Position numbers and translations under genes: made by a program. The notes under the pieces were generated by a model, which was not told the DNA's origin, did no database searches, and saw nothing but the letters and a program-made list of their open reading frames with translations. Of a stretch of DNA of 64,000 nt, positions 26,923 through 35,437 are shown in pieces; position 1 is the stretch's first letter; each line of letters opens with the position of its first letter. The DNA lies in the NCBI RefSeq assembly GCF_016908975.1, contig NZ_JAFBEX010000012.1, forward strand, positions 144,885-208,884, given 5' to 3'. This DNA is from Neobacillus cucumis. GTDB lineage: Bacteria; Bacillota; Bacilli; Bacillales; Cytobacillaceae.

Positions 26923-28158
26923 ATGAATCAACCTGCAGCATTATCGGCAAAGGCTACTAAAGCATCAGAATCCACCATCTTTAAAATTCTGATTATTATT
27001 GGTATCTGCCATTTATTGAATGATGCCATTCAAGCGGTGGTACCCGCGATGTTTCCGATTTTAGAAAAGTCGATGGGATTAACCTTTACCCAACTAGGAA
27101 TTATCGCATTCTCGTTAAATATGGTCTCCTCGGTTATGCAGCCGGTCGTCGGCTTTTTTACAGACAAGAAGCCCATGCCCTTTGCCCTGCCAATCGGGCT
27201 TACCTTTACACTATTTGGCATCCTAGGCTTAGGTTTTGCAGACAATTTTGCCATGATTGTTCTATCTGTTATTTTCATCGGTCTTGGCTCGGCGGTTTTT
27301 CATCCCGAAGGCTCTCGAGTTGCCTATATGGCCGCAGGGAATAAACGAGGGCTCGCACAATCAATTTATCAAGTGGGCGGTAATACCGGTCAAGCTTTAG
27401 CACCGTTGATCACAGCTCTTATATTAGTTCCACTTGGGCAGATAGGCGCATCATGGTTTACGATCGTTGCAGCAATCGCAGTCATTTTACTCATTTATAT
27501 CGCTAACTGGTATCAACAAAGATTACTGGTTTCTCCACGTGAAAAGAAAAAGGATGTAAAAACAGGTAAGAACTTAGGTTTATCTAAAGATGTGAAAAAC
27601 ACGTTGGCTTTTATTTTGTTATTGATATTTGCAAGAACTTGGTATACTTCAGGGATCACTAACTTTTATACCTTCTATGCCATTAAAGAATATGCTTTTT
27701 CGATTAAAGAATCTCAAGTGTTTTTATTTGCCTTTTTAGTTTCAGGAGCAGTTGGAACCTTCTTTGGAGGACCACTTTCCGATCGGTTTGGCAAGAAAAA
27801 TATTATTTCATTTTCAATGTTAGCAACTGTTCCTTTTTCCGTTATCATTCCGCATGTTCCACCAACACTGGCTTTTATTTTCCTAGTTCTTACAGGTTTT
27901 ATTCTAATGACAAGTTTTTCGGTTACAGTTGTGTATGCTCAAGAGTTAGTTCCAGGTAAGATTGGCACGATGTCCGGTTTAACGGTTGGTCTTGCATTCG
28001 GGATGGGGGCAATTGGTTCCGTCGGGCTTGGATCGATTGCCGACTGGATTGGCTTGCAATCTATGATTACTTGGCTGGGATTCCTTCCATTACTCGGTCT
28101 AATCGCCTTCCTGCTTCCAAGTGATCAAAAAGTCCGGGAGTGGAATCAACTGGGCTGA
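26923..28158 (+). CDS. MFS transporter of the fosmidomycin-resistance (Fsr) type
   Basis: This 411-residue protein has twelve hydrophobic helices and the Fsr family pattern: CHLLNDAIQAVVPAMFPIL near residues 30-50, then FFTDKKPMPF in the first inner loop, and GSAVFHPEGSRVAYMAAG near 128-145. Fsr proteins export fosmidomycin and related drugs by proton antiport; the natural substrate here is unknown. AAAGAAGGGATAAA precedes the ATG. It is read divergently from mhqR, so the repressor could also control this pump; the shared gap contains AT-rich palindromes but no clear MhqR box. Confidence 0.9.
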   Translation: MNQPAALSAKATKASESTIFKILIIIGICHLLNDAIQAVVPAMFPILEKSMGLTFTQLGIIAFSLNMVSSVMQPVVGFFTDKKPMPFALPIGLTFTLFGILGLGFADNFAMIVLSVIFIGLGSAVFHPEGSRVAYMAAGNKRGLAQSIYQVGGNTGQALAPLITALILVPLGQIGASWFTIVAAIAVILLIYIANWYQQRLLVSPREKKKDVKTGKNLGLSKDVKNTLAFILLLIFARTWYTSGITNFYTFYAIKEYAFSIKESQVFLFAFLVSGAVGTFFGGPLSDRFGKKNIISFSMLATVPFSVIIPHVPPTLAFIFLVLTGFILMTSFSVTVVYAQELVPGKIGTMSGLTVGLAFGMGAIGSVGLGSIADWIGLQSMITWLGFLPLLGLIAFLLPSDQKVREWNQLG

Positions 28159-28186
28159 TTTTGGAGACATAATATCGTACAAAAAA

Positions 28187-28222
28187 CTAGAAAAGGATGG
28201 GCGCCGCCCATCCTTTTCTAGT
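28187..28222. terminator. Bidirectional terminator between the MFS and hemerythrin genes
   Basis: A perfect palindrome (CTAGAAAAGGATGGGCG and its complement) lies between convergent genes, with A- and T-rich flanks. Confidence 0.9.
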
Positions 28223-28742
28223 TAATCTCTTGTATCTTTAACAATAACTCCGCCTTTTCCTCATCCGATAGCATCCTTTCAGCCATTGGAAATAAGACGT
28301 TTTCCTCTTTATTAAAGTGGTCTGTTAAGATCAAATAAGCATTTTGAATTAACACAGCTAATTTCTTCTGTTCGTCTATTGTAGGTTGACCTGATACAGC
28401 TTTCTCGAGAAATGCACCAATTTGGGATTTTGCTTGGTCGTGCTCATATTCCATGACAGCAATTGGACCAGAAGTAGTACCAATATAGACACCCATCATT
28501 GGGAATAGTACCCCTTCTTCTCTTTCTGAATGCGGATCTAAGTCACTTTTAAACTCTTTTACCTTTTGGATTAACTGATGGAAATTCTTTTCCTTATCTA
28601 TTTCTTGATCGATTTGTTGCGTTAAAGCAAATAATTCTTCCATCTGCTTTCTTAATGCAGGATGTTCACCTTTTAAACGGACAAGCCCTTCACTTAACAG
28701 ACCTTGGGTCATTCCACCTAAACCACTCATACAACTGCTCAT
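28218..28742 (-). CDS. Hemerythrin-domain protein
   Basis: This 174-residue protein has a hemerythrin HHE-type four-helix bundle. Iron ligands can be placed at GEHPAL (His), DPHSEREE (His and Glu), YEHDQ (His) and DHFNKEE (His, Glu). Such proteins bind a di-iron centre and may sense or protect against oxygen, or nitric oxide as in the DUF438/YtfE group. The N-terminus has Cys residues (MSSCMSG) of unclear role. The start follows GAGGTGA. Upstream lies an FNR-type palindrome at the class II position, which fits expression under low oxygen. Confidence 0.88.
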   Translation of the reverse strand: MSSCMSGLGGMTQGLLSEGLVRLKGEHPALRKQMEELFALTQQIDQEIDKEKNFHQLIQKVKEFKSDLDPHSEREEGVLFPMMGVYIGTTSGPIAVMEYEHDQAKSQIGAFLEKAVSGQPTIDEQKKLAVLIQNAYLILTDHFNKEENVLFPMAERMLSDEEKAELLLKIQEIN

Positions 28743-28777
28743 CTGCCAATCACCTCTACACTCTTTTCTGTGTCTTT

Positions 28778-28820
28778 AGTATATAAATCACAAAGAAATC
28801 ATGTAGTGATTAAGGTCACT
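28778..28820 (-). promoter_or_regulatory. FNR-type class II promoter of the hemerythrin gene
   Basis: The perfect palindrome AGTGA-N6-TCACT (28805-28820) is close to the B. subtilis Fnr consensus TGTGA-N6-TCACA. Its centre lies 29.5 bases from the first base of a TATACT -10 hexamer (28778-28783), which is exactly -41.5. No -35 hexamer is needed in this layout. The site is seen in the sequence; binding is inferred. Confidence 0.75.
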
Positions 28821-28853
28821 ATTTTTCCTACAATTATTTACAGATTGACATAA

Positions 28854-28911
28854 GTGTGATAACTTTATGAAAATGTTAAAATTTTTTGAAAATTTATAAC
28901 AATTATCACAC
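28854..28911. promoter_or_regulatory. Widely spaced inverted repeat GTGTGATAA / TTATCACAC
   Basis: Nine-base arms at 28854-28862 and 28903-28911 are separated by 40 AT-rich bases. Each arm contains an FNR half-site (TGTGA/TCACA). It lies just upstream of a TATAAT -10 (28933-28938) for the 28971 gene; the right arm centre is one base off the class II position. It may be a regulatory pair or looping site. Confidence 0.45.
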
Positions 28912-28970
28912 AAAAAAGGAGGCATCGTTTCATATAATATAGATATACCTTAAAAGGGAGGGTAATATAG

Positions 28971-29318
28971 ATGAAAACTCCAAATTATCATGATTTTTAT
29001 GAGAAGGCACTAGTCCCAATAGGACATAAGGACCTGATATCATTACAAAAATCTGACGCTTATTGTCCTGAGAAACCCTTTACCCATTGGCTGATAGCTG
29101 TTGAAGGAGTCCTTCTACCGCAGCCCCAAATATATTATCACTGGAAAGTGAGTATTTATCCTGCAACAGATGAGGGCGATTTTAATTGGAAAAATCCGTA
29201 TTATTGTTCACCTAATATGGAATCAATGGATAATGCGAATACATTGGCTTCCACTTTGGTACAGTCAAGTAAAAAAGACGAACTTTCCTCTATTACTCTT
29301 TTAGAGAAAATAAGCTAA
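28971..29318 (+). CDS. Hypothetical protein, 115 aa
   Basis: A good ribosome binding site (AAGGGAGGG) precedes the ATG. The product contains many aromatic residues (THWLIAVEG, IYYHWKVSIYP near residues 36-62, NWKNPYYCSP near 72-81) and two Cys, with no signal peptide or membrane segment. I do not recognise the family. It is read divergently from the FNR-controlled hemerythrin gene, with an inverted repeat containing FNR half-sites upstream, so it may be expressed under oxygen limitation; that is inference. Confidence 0.7.
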   Translation: MKTPNYHDFYEKALVPIGHKDLISLQKSDAYCPEKPFTHWLIAVEGVLLPQPQIYYHWKVSIYPATDEGDFNWKNPYYCSPNMESMDNANTLASTLVQSSKKDELSSITLLEKIS

Positions 29319-29545
29319 ACCACAACCAAATTCTTCTGCTTCACCTTCTTTTTTCTCTCACTTGTGAAAAAACATACATATAGTACTAAAATTCAAACAC
29401 CTTCTCAAATTTGATCTTTTAAAAAAGCATTAACTTTTTATTTATCAACTTTGTTAATTCCTCGTAAAGAGTTCTAACACGGCATTCTATCCTTACCTTT
29501 TAATGAATAACTTGAAATGTAAAACTCTTTAGGAGGTAATTTTTG

Positions 29546-29851
29546 ATGGCATATCTAAAAGATAAGTTTACTATTCAAGACACCAAAGAAATAAACGAGA
29601 GGATAAATCGCATCTTCAATCAAGTTACACACGCAAATACGACAACAACTGTTGGTGTGACTGAACTACAATTACTTGGAATTATCGATCACTTATGCAG
29701 AGTCTCTGGTATGCTTTGTGACATGGTCGAACAACAATTAGAAGGACATATCGAAACCTTTGACCCTCATAGTTATATAGATAAAAAATTAAAGAATGCG
29801 GAAATCGGGATCAGTAATTTCATTAAGATAAAAAAAATAAATGTCACTTGA
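29546..29851 (+). CDS. Hypothetical protein, 101 aa
   Basis: The ATG lies nine bases after a perfect AGGAGG. The product is soluble and probably helical (NERINRIFNQVTHAN, then LLGIIDHLCRVSGMLCDMVE near residues 50-68). Cys residues occur at the two positions in the LCRVSGMLCD segment. No known family was recognised. It ends with a good terminator, and then the fixX remnant starts. It is thus the last host gene before the integrated element. Confidence 0.7.
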   Translation: MAYLKDKFTIQDTKEINERINRIFNQVTHANTTTTVGVTELQLLGIIDHLCRVSGMLCDMVEQQLEGHIETFDPHSYIDKKLKNAEIGISNFIKIKKINVT

Positions 29852-29877
29852 ATTAATTTAATAGCTGGAACAAAAAA

Positions 29878-29908
29878 ACGATGCTGACAATAGCACCGTT
29901 TTTTTTTT
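29878..29908 (+). terminator. Terminator of the 29546 gene
   Basis: The stem ACGATGCT / AGCACCGT (one mismatch) is followed by ten T residues. Confidence 0.8.
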
Positions 29909-29933
29909 AATTACAAGCTGTTAAGATCAAACT

Positions 29934-29963
29934 TTCTTGTGGTCATGAGGGTGACCACAAGAA
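29934..29963 (-). terminator. Probable original fixX terminator
   Basis: A perfect twelve-base-pair stem (TTCTTGTGGTCA and its complement) lies eight bases past the stop codon of the broken fixX copy. It likely ended the fix operon before the element came in, since copy B has no such hairpin next to it. Confidence 0.65.
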
Positions 29964-29970
29964 TATTCTT

Positions 29971-30254
29971 TTAAGCTAACCGAAATCCAATCCCATGACC
30001 GCCTTTAGGATACTCCCATTTAATATTCTGATATGGACAGCCAATCCGGCAGCTGCCGCATTCGTGACAGCCTTCATAACCTACTTGCATCCGTGTACCT
30101 TCCCACTTATACACTTCAGCTGGCAAAATATTGTACAAATTTTATCGGGACATTTAGTCATACAGATGTCGTGATCGAGCACTGTTAAATGGGACTTCGT
30201 ATCACACTTAAACCGAAGCAGATACTGTTTTTCCTCGATATTTTTCGTTGACAT
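29971..30254 (-). pseudogene. Frameshifted second copy of fixX
   Basis: This region is about 97 percent identical to the intact fixX at 35438-35722, including the final 24 bases of fixC up to 30278. I count eight base changes and one deleted G at the CPAEV codons (CAGCTGGC instead of CAGCCGGGC on the plus strand), which shifts the frame after 44 of 94 residues, so the second half with the ferredoxin Cys motif is lost. It has no upstream fixC partner and no promoter. The strong hairpin past its stop codon suggests that this is the original 3' end of the operon, cut off by the element at 30.3-35.4 kb. Confidence 0.9.
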
Positions 30255-30278
30255 TATTTCACCGCCTTCCAAGCACGA
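29971..30278. repeat. Left copy of the fixX direct repeat flanking the element
   Basis: This 308-bp segment pairs with 35438-35746 in the same orientation. The shared sequence stops abruptly at AAGCACGA on the right, where copy A continues into element DNA and copy B into fixC. The left and right copies therefore bracket the integrase-carrying stretch and mark its junctions. Confidence 0.85.
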
Positions 30279-30354
30279 AGGCAACTTTTTTAAAAAAAAG
30301 CTTGTTTTATCAACGTTTTTTCTTATCACAAACCACTAGCGCTCACAGAAATGC

Positions 30355-31493
30355 TCACAAAGTATTAACCATCTCATCTAATTTATTAGCAACTTCTTGT
30401 TGCATACTTGGAAGTACATGACTATAAATATCAAGTGTAATTCCTATCCTTGCACATGTCCTAATCTTTCAGATATGATTTTCGGATTAATGTTTTTACT
30501 TATTAGCATAGTTGCATGCGTATGTCTTAGGTCATGAAACCGAATAACTGGAAGTCCCACTTTTTTAACATCCTTTTTTAAACCCTCTGTTAAGATTTGA
30601 TGGTTGAACAGGACGACCATGCTTAGTACAAATGACTAAATCGTTATCTTTATAAACATTGGAGTATTTTAATTTGTTTTCGATACGTTTTTTTCTTTCT
30701 ATTTTCAGTTGCTTAATTAATGTATCTGGTATAGCTATGGTACGTATGCTTGATTTTGTTTTTGCAGCATTTCTTAGTTCTTTTCCGTCATGAGATAAGG
30801 TTTGTCTGATGTAAATGATTTTGTTTTCAAAGTCAATGTCTCTCCATCTAAGACCCAATATTTCACCTTGACGCATACCAATCAAAATCGCGAGTAAATA
30901 AGCTGTTAAATACTGACTTGGTCGTTTGATATTATACACTTTACTTAAAAAAAAATTGACCTCTCCTATATCCCATACGCTCATCTCCGTCTTTTGGATT
31001 TTCAGAAGATCCACAAAGTAAGCCGGATTTTCTTTGATCACTTTAAGTTTTACGGCTCTTTTAAATGCTACCTTTAACACATCAAATAATTTATGAATGG
31101 TGCTTGTCCTTAAAGTTGTAAATTCCAATAAATCATTTACGTAATTTTGAAGAAAAATCGGTGTTATTTCAAACATTGGTAGTGTGCCATTCTTGGTGCT
31201 ATATAAATGTTATAAAATGCAAGTTGGTTTTGATATGTTGTCCGCTCAACAATTGATTTTCTCTCTTTAAACCACAACTCAAAAAAATCACACACAGTCA
31301 TTTTCTGTGACTCAAAATAAGTTCCTTCATTTATATCATTTAAAATTTTCGTAATGGCTTTTTCTGCTTCCTGCTTGGTTAAAAAGCCCCTTTTCATCTT
31401 TTGTTTTCTTTTTCCTGTCCCTGGGTCTTTTCCTATATCGACTACAATATCAAATTTCCCTGTTTTTGAATTTTTCTTTATGCTACCTTTCAC
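30355..31493 (-). pseudogene. Tyrosine recombinase (integrase), three frameshifts
   Basis: Joined across frames, this would encode a phage/ICE-type integrase of about 375 residues. The N-terminal arm-binding part is KGSIKKNSKTGKFDIVVDIG with KRKQKMKRGFLTKQEA. The catalytic part has Arg in GMRQGEILGLRW, HDLRHTHATML and the nucleophile Tyr in TLDIYSHVLPSMQ. Frame breaks occur near 31180 (APR-NGTLPMFE), near 30570 in a run of A residues (GFKK-DVKK) and near 30455 (RLGHVQ-IGITLD). All catalytic residues are still present in the DNA but no single frame covers them. Three independent indels argue for decay rather than regulation. Confidence 0.9.
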
Positions 31494-31611
31494 TAGTTAG
31501 AGCCTCCTATTTGGCTCTTAAACTGTTTGTATGACAAATATTTTAACATTTAGACACGAAATAACAACAATAATAAAAAGAGTGTTGTAAGCAACTCTAA
31601 TTAATTTCTTA

Positions 31612-31857
31612 TTAAAATATTGCAATAAGCAATCCAATCAACGCTATACCAAACAGAGTTGTCTTTATTTCATCTGGAATCATTTTTTCTTTAACAACAA
31701 AAGTACCATATGCCCCCTTAACCTTAACTAATTTTATTGAACGTGGCTTTTCCTTTGGTGAAACAAACCTTCCTTTCTTATCACGTGGTAAATGAACTTT
31801 TTCAACCTCTCCCATTACCTCTCTATGATCTAATTTTTCATTTTTATTCTTAGACAA
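31612..31857 (-). CDS. Small protein with a C-terminal membrane segment
   Basis: The likely start is TTG, six to seven bases after a perfect GGAGGTG; an ATG 24 bases upstream would place that site inside the coding part. The product has about 81 residues, with a basic middle part (PRDKKGRFVSPKEKPRS) and a C-terminal hydrophobic helix (TTLFGIALIGLLIAIF). It might be a tail-anchored protein. The KGRFVSPK motif is also found in phage and plasmid proteins, fitting its place in the element. I do not recognise the family. Confidence 0.6.
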   Translation of the reverse strand: MSKNKNEKLDHREVMGEVEKVHLPRDKKGRFVSPKEKPRSIKLVKVKGAYGTFVVKEKMIPDEIKTTLFGIALIGLLIAIF

Positions 31858-31952
31858 AAAAGACACCTCCACTGTATTCATAACAAGCTTGTCCGCATGC
31901 TAATATACTGTGTCTCCAAAATTTGGATTAATATACCGATGAGTCTAAAAAC

Positions 31953-32016
31953 ATATTTTAATACTAAATAATTAAAAGTAGACTGATATTTTAATACTAA
32001 ATAATTAAAAGTAGAC
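31953..32016. repeat. Two tandem 31-bp direct repeats
   Basis: ATATTTTAATACTAAATAAT followed by TAAAAGTAGAC occurs at 31953-31983 and 31986-32016, a period of 33 bases, three helical turns. It lies between two minus-strand genes of the element and could be an operator or iteron pair. Confidence 0.75.
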
Positions 32017-32048
32017 AACAAAAAAGAGCGACCAAAATTGATCACTCT

Positions 32049-32261
32049 TTAAGCAATAAAATTTTCCATTGTATCTTGATCAATCACATCATCAAAGTCA
32101 ATTGGTTTCCTTAGACTTATCCCTCTTCGACTCATTACAGAAAATATTAAACCAAGTTCATAATACATTTGTTTAGTTAATATTCCCTTTTCAATATTTT
32201 TATTAATTTCATTGTAAAAAGCAATAAGGACAGCATTCGGTAAATTATCATAGAAATCCAT
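32049..32261 (-). CDS. Hypothetical protein, 70 aa
   Basis: The ATG giving MDFYDNLPNAVLIAFYNEIN lies nine bases after AGAAGG. The product is small, acidic and helical with the C-terminal segment RKPIDFDDVIDQDTMENF. No transmembrane helix is predicted and no known motif is seen; proteins of this size near phage and ICE integrases are often regulators or accessory factors. The 31-bp repeats lie downstream of it. Function unknown. Confidence 0.6.
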   Translation of the reverse strand: MDFYDNLPNAVLIAFYNEINKNIEKGILTKQMYYELGLIFSVMSRRGISLRKPIDFDDVIDQDTMENFIA

Positions 32262-32710
32262 TCTTTTACACCTTCTCAAAAATTACTAATTTATAAATAA
32301 ATATTAAATCAAAAGGAAAGCGTTTTCAATATTTATGCAATTATTTCATTAAATTTTCATTTTTATAATTTAATCATAAAAAAAGAGTGACCCTGATTGT
32401 TAAGTAAGTGAAGCAATGTATTTCAATCAAAATCTTCCTGACAAAAGAATTATAGGAACTAACCATGAGTTTTTTTATTTACTTGGATTTTTGAACCTTA
32501 TTTGGAGAAAATAACTATATATATCCTTGTATATAGAGTAAATCAGGTGTCAATACAGTCACATATCAGAGAAAAAGTATATTGTGAGCTCTCCACTCTG
32601 GGCATTTATAAATATACGGTCTTTTATCGACAATGGAAATAGACCTATTGTAAGGGTAAAAGACAGAATCTCCTAGCCACGGTGACGAAAAAACTAAAAG
32701 GGTGAAGAGA
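32262..32710. other. Non-coding gap before the Ger(x)C gene
   Basis: These 449 bases are AT-rich with no convincing frame. Visible items are a GGTCTTTTATC ... ATAGACC inverted repeat near 32620 and a CATTTATA -10-like box that could serve a forespore sigma factor, which I cannot confirm. Confidence 0.4.
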
Positions 32711-33922
32711 ATGAAAAAAGGCATTAGCATTTTCACAATTCTGCTGATACTAATACCTTTTCTTAGTGCATGTTGGAATCAAAAAGAACTAACTGATTTG
32801 GCTTTTGTGATGGCTTTAGGAATTGATAAAGGTAAGGATAAAAGGTTTAAGCTTTCCTTTCAATTGGTTAATCCAGGTAATGTTTCTTCCGGTCAAAATG
32901 GAGGCGGGGACGGACAAGGCCTTCCCATAGCTGTTTACCGAAGTACCGGTGATTCTCTCACCCAAGCTACAAGAAACGTGACCAAAATGGTATCTCGACG
33001 AATTTATTTCGCACACACAAACCTTGTGGTCATCAGTGAAGAAATTGCCAAAGAAGATATGGATTATATTTTGGATGCATTGGATAGAGATCCTGAATTT
33101 AGAATAACGAGTGAATTGGTTGTAGCTAAGGATTGTACAGCTGAGGATCTTGTCTCAACATTAACACCTTTAGACAAACTTCCTGTCAACAAGATTACGA
33201 AACAGATTAAGTCTACAGAAACTATGCTTGGAGAAAATATGAGCAGAAATATCGATGATTTCCTTAGTGGGTTAGTGAGCAAGGGAAAACAGCCATTTGT
33301 AAATGGCTATGGCTTTAAAGGCAATAAACAAAAAGCCAGATCAGCTAAGTTTCTTCAAAATTCAATAACTGACGCCTCTCTTTCTTCAGAAGGGTTAGCA
33401 ATATTCAATGGGACAAAATTACGGGGGTGGGTTGATGGTGATGAAGCACGGGGCATTATCTGGCTTCAGGATAAGCTAAAAAGCACGTATATTTATGTAA
33501 ATTGGAAGAAAAAGAAGAATGCTATTGTTGTTGCACCAATCCGTTCCAAAACTAAAGTCAGCGTTCAATATATTAAAGAGAGACCAGTGATAAACATAAA
33601 GATAGATAGCGAAGGATGGATTAGTGAAGCCAATACACCTATAGATTTAAATAATCCAGAGATTATAAGCGAAATCGATAAACTGGTTGAAATAGAAATA
33701 AGCAAGGAAATATTAACCTCAGTTAAAGCTACGCAAAAACTAAAATGTGATATTTTGGGATTCGGAGAAAAAGTTCATGTATCTAATCCGAAATTATGGA
33801 AAAAGTTGGAGAAAAACTGGGACAATGAATTTGCAGAATTACAAGTTAATGCAAAGGTGGACTTTTACATTCGTCGCGAGGGAATCCGAACGTTGCCATT
33901 TTGGTCTGATATGGGAAAATAA
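32711..33922 (+). CDS. Orphan Ger(x)C family spore germination lipoprotein
   Basis: The product of 403 residues has a lipoprotein signal with the lipid-anchored Cys at residue 21 (PFLSACWNQKELTDLAFVMA, the typical Ger(x)C start). Three mixed alpha/beta domains follow, as in GerBC/GerKC. In the spore inner membrane the C subunit works with A and B subunits in a germinant receptor, but neither is present here. It lies alone inside the integrated element on the strand opposite to the integrase. The ATG is eight bases after AAAGGG. It could modify or complete another receptor; that is inference. Confidence 0.88.
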   Translation: MKKGISIFTILLILIPFLSACWNQKELTDLAFVMALGIDKGKDKRFKLSFQLVNPGNVSSGQNGGGDGQGLPIAVYRSTGDSLTQATRNVTKMVSRRIYFAHTNLVVISEEIAKEDMDYILDALDRDPEFRITSELVVAKDCTAEDLVSTLTPLDKLPVNKITKQIKSTETMLGENMSRNIDDFLSGLVSKGKQPFVNGYGFKGNKQKARSAKFLQNSITDASLSSEGLAIFNGTKLRGWVDGDEARGIIWLQDKLKSTYIYVNWKKKKNAIVVAPIRSKTKVSVQYIKERPVINIKIDSEGWISEANTPIDLNNPEIISEIDKLVEIEISKEILTSVKATQKLKCDILGFGEKVHVSNPKLWKKLEKNWDNEFAELQVNAKVDFYIRREGIRTLPFWSDMGK

Positions 33923-33982
33923 GCTTTAATGAAAAAGAAACAAATAAATAAGGAGTGAACTTTAATTAGCCCACTCTACAAA

Positions 33983-34010
33983 TGAAGGGATTCTTAGGAG
34001 TCCCTTTTTC
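33983..34010 (+). terminator. Terminator of the Ger(x)C gene
   Basis: The stem AAGGGA-TTCTTAGGAG-TCCCTT is followed by TTTC. The stem is short, but the place is right. Confidence 0.65.
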
Positions 34011-34464
34011 GTTAAATTTCTGTATTTCACGTTTACACAATACTGAAGTTGTAGGAAAATAACGCTTCGTCAACTTAATAAATTAAAGTGCTCTAAACAA
34101 AAAGATCGTCAATGAGACGATCATACTCCTTTATCTTCAATTCAGAAAAATCCACTAGTTTAATATCATAATAATTAGAAAGCTCTGTTCAGCTCTACTT
34201 TTGATTTTACCTTTAATAATCTAGAGTACCTAAGACGCATTAGAACGATTTTTAAACACTGACCCAACAATGTTTAAGGTTTTACCACTCCTTTGCCCGT
34301 CAAGGATATGTTTCACTCATGGGTTATAAATGAAATAAACATACAAATAGAGGCAAAGGATTTCTCCACGCCTCTTAGTAGTTTCTCCAATCGTAAACAA
34401 TCGCTGGCAGTTCAAAGTAGAATGTTACCATAGGGTAGTCTTTGCCCGTTCACCTTATTTTGGC
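34011..34464. other. Non-coding stretch with possible gene remnants
   Basis: No intact gene is seen in about 450 bases. A hairpin GATCGTC-AATGA-GACGATC is near 34107-34125. On the minus strand fragments such as DIKLVDFSELKIKEYDRLID can be read near 34200-34110 before a stop, without a start codon or ribosome binding site, so this looks like decayed coding DNA of the element. Confidence 0.4.
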
Positions 34465-34985
34465 TTATTTATCTAAAATGTAAGTAAATCCGTATTTGTC
34501 ACCCTCCTCTTTTGACCAAAAGCGGATGTGCATGTCTTGACGTTCGTTAAGGTATGTGATTTGAACACCCGTACCAGAGACCTCGTATAACCATACAATG
34601 ACCCTATTCTCCATACCGTAAGACGCTTGAGTGAACTCCTCTTGTGAGAACCCTTTGATATCAAAATCATAGTGTCCGACCTGTTTAACGCTTTCGATTG
34701 GTGCGAACTTGTTCAAACCGTCGTACAAAACTTGAATAAAATGTTCTTCCGGTGTAGGTGGAGCGGGTGCGATTGGTGGAACGGCTTGTCCAGATGGAAT
34801 CTTCTTTACTTGTCCATATCCCGCTCCTTACCGCCGTATTCCTTCCCTATCGCTTGACCTTTGTTCGTTTTGACTTGTTTCTGCGGTGGAGGATTATTGA
34901 TATTTTGTTGCGTCTTGTCTTTTAGCGTCTGTGTACATCCAACGAGCAATAATAGGGTCATTACTAATCCGACTAGACTTTTCAT
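34465..34985 (-). pseudogene. Frameshifted lipoprotein gene
   Basis: A lipoprotein signal (MKSLVGLVMTLLLLVGC, preceded by GGAGGT) is followed by a Gln/Asn/Pro-rich linker and then reaches a stop after 61 codons. One frame over, the sequence goes on without a break as GYGQVKKIPSGQAVPPIAP, then EEHFIQVLYDGLNKFAP and an 85-residue domain ending FTYILDK. The frame break is near 34815-34830. Both halves keep normal composition, so the change is recent or a sequence error. The intact protein would be about 172 residues with a DUF4947-like or similar small globular domain; I cannot name it. Confidence 0.75.
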
Positions 34986-35437
34986 GTTGTTTGACCTCCG
35001 TTATTTTTGGTTAGGATTTGCTCCCTTCTTATATCTTTTCGCAAACATCCTTTCATCGTTACCCGTCTAATTGGTAAAGAATTGATCGATTACCAATAAT
35101 AAAAAAGTTGCCGAGAATCACCCCGACAAACTTTGACCAGACACTTCTTTTTTCTTCACTTTGTTTTTATTCTGCTCTTTTGAAGATCGACCATACAAAC
35201 CCTTTTATTCCAAAAAAATAAACCAGCTATTTAAACTGGCTTAACTTAGGAAACCTATACAGAAAGTTTTTTGGTAACTCAGTTTAGTAATAAATGTTGA
35301 AATATAAGGATTTCTCAACAACAAATTGGTCACAATAGAAACCAAAAACGTTTGATATACGTCTGTTTTATATAATTTTCATTGGTCACAAGTTGGTCAC
35401 TGATTAGCACTAATCCTCCATTTTGAAGCCAAAAACT
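34986..35437. other. Right end of the integrated element, non-coding
   Basis: About 450 bases without a gene. It holds the hairpin-like GTTGCCGAG ... CCCGACAAACTT near 35106-35136, a weak minus-strand terminator near 35221-35243, and three TTGGTCAC repeats near 35326-35400, which are candidate integrase arm sites. Confidence 0.5.

Larger units (their letters stand above)
30279..35437. mobile_element. Decayed integrated element inside the fix operon
   Basis: About 5.2 kb lies between the two fixX copies. The tyrosine integrase sits at the left end next to the junction, as in integrative elements. Cargo is an orphan Ger(x)C lipoprotein, two small unknown proteins and a broken lipoprotein; there are no replication, conjugation or phage structural genes. 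Short repeats near the right end (ATTGGTCACAA, AGTTGGTCACTG) and left end (CGCTCACAG, TGCTCACAA) could be integrase arm sites. Several indels show it is no longer mobile by itself. Confidence 0.75.

Noticed and set aside
30081..30329. 82-residue minus-strand frame as a separate ferredoxin gene
   Set aside because: It is the first half of the frameshifted fixX copy and lacks the second Cys motif.
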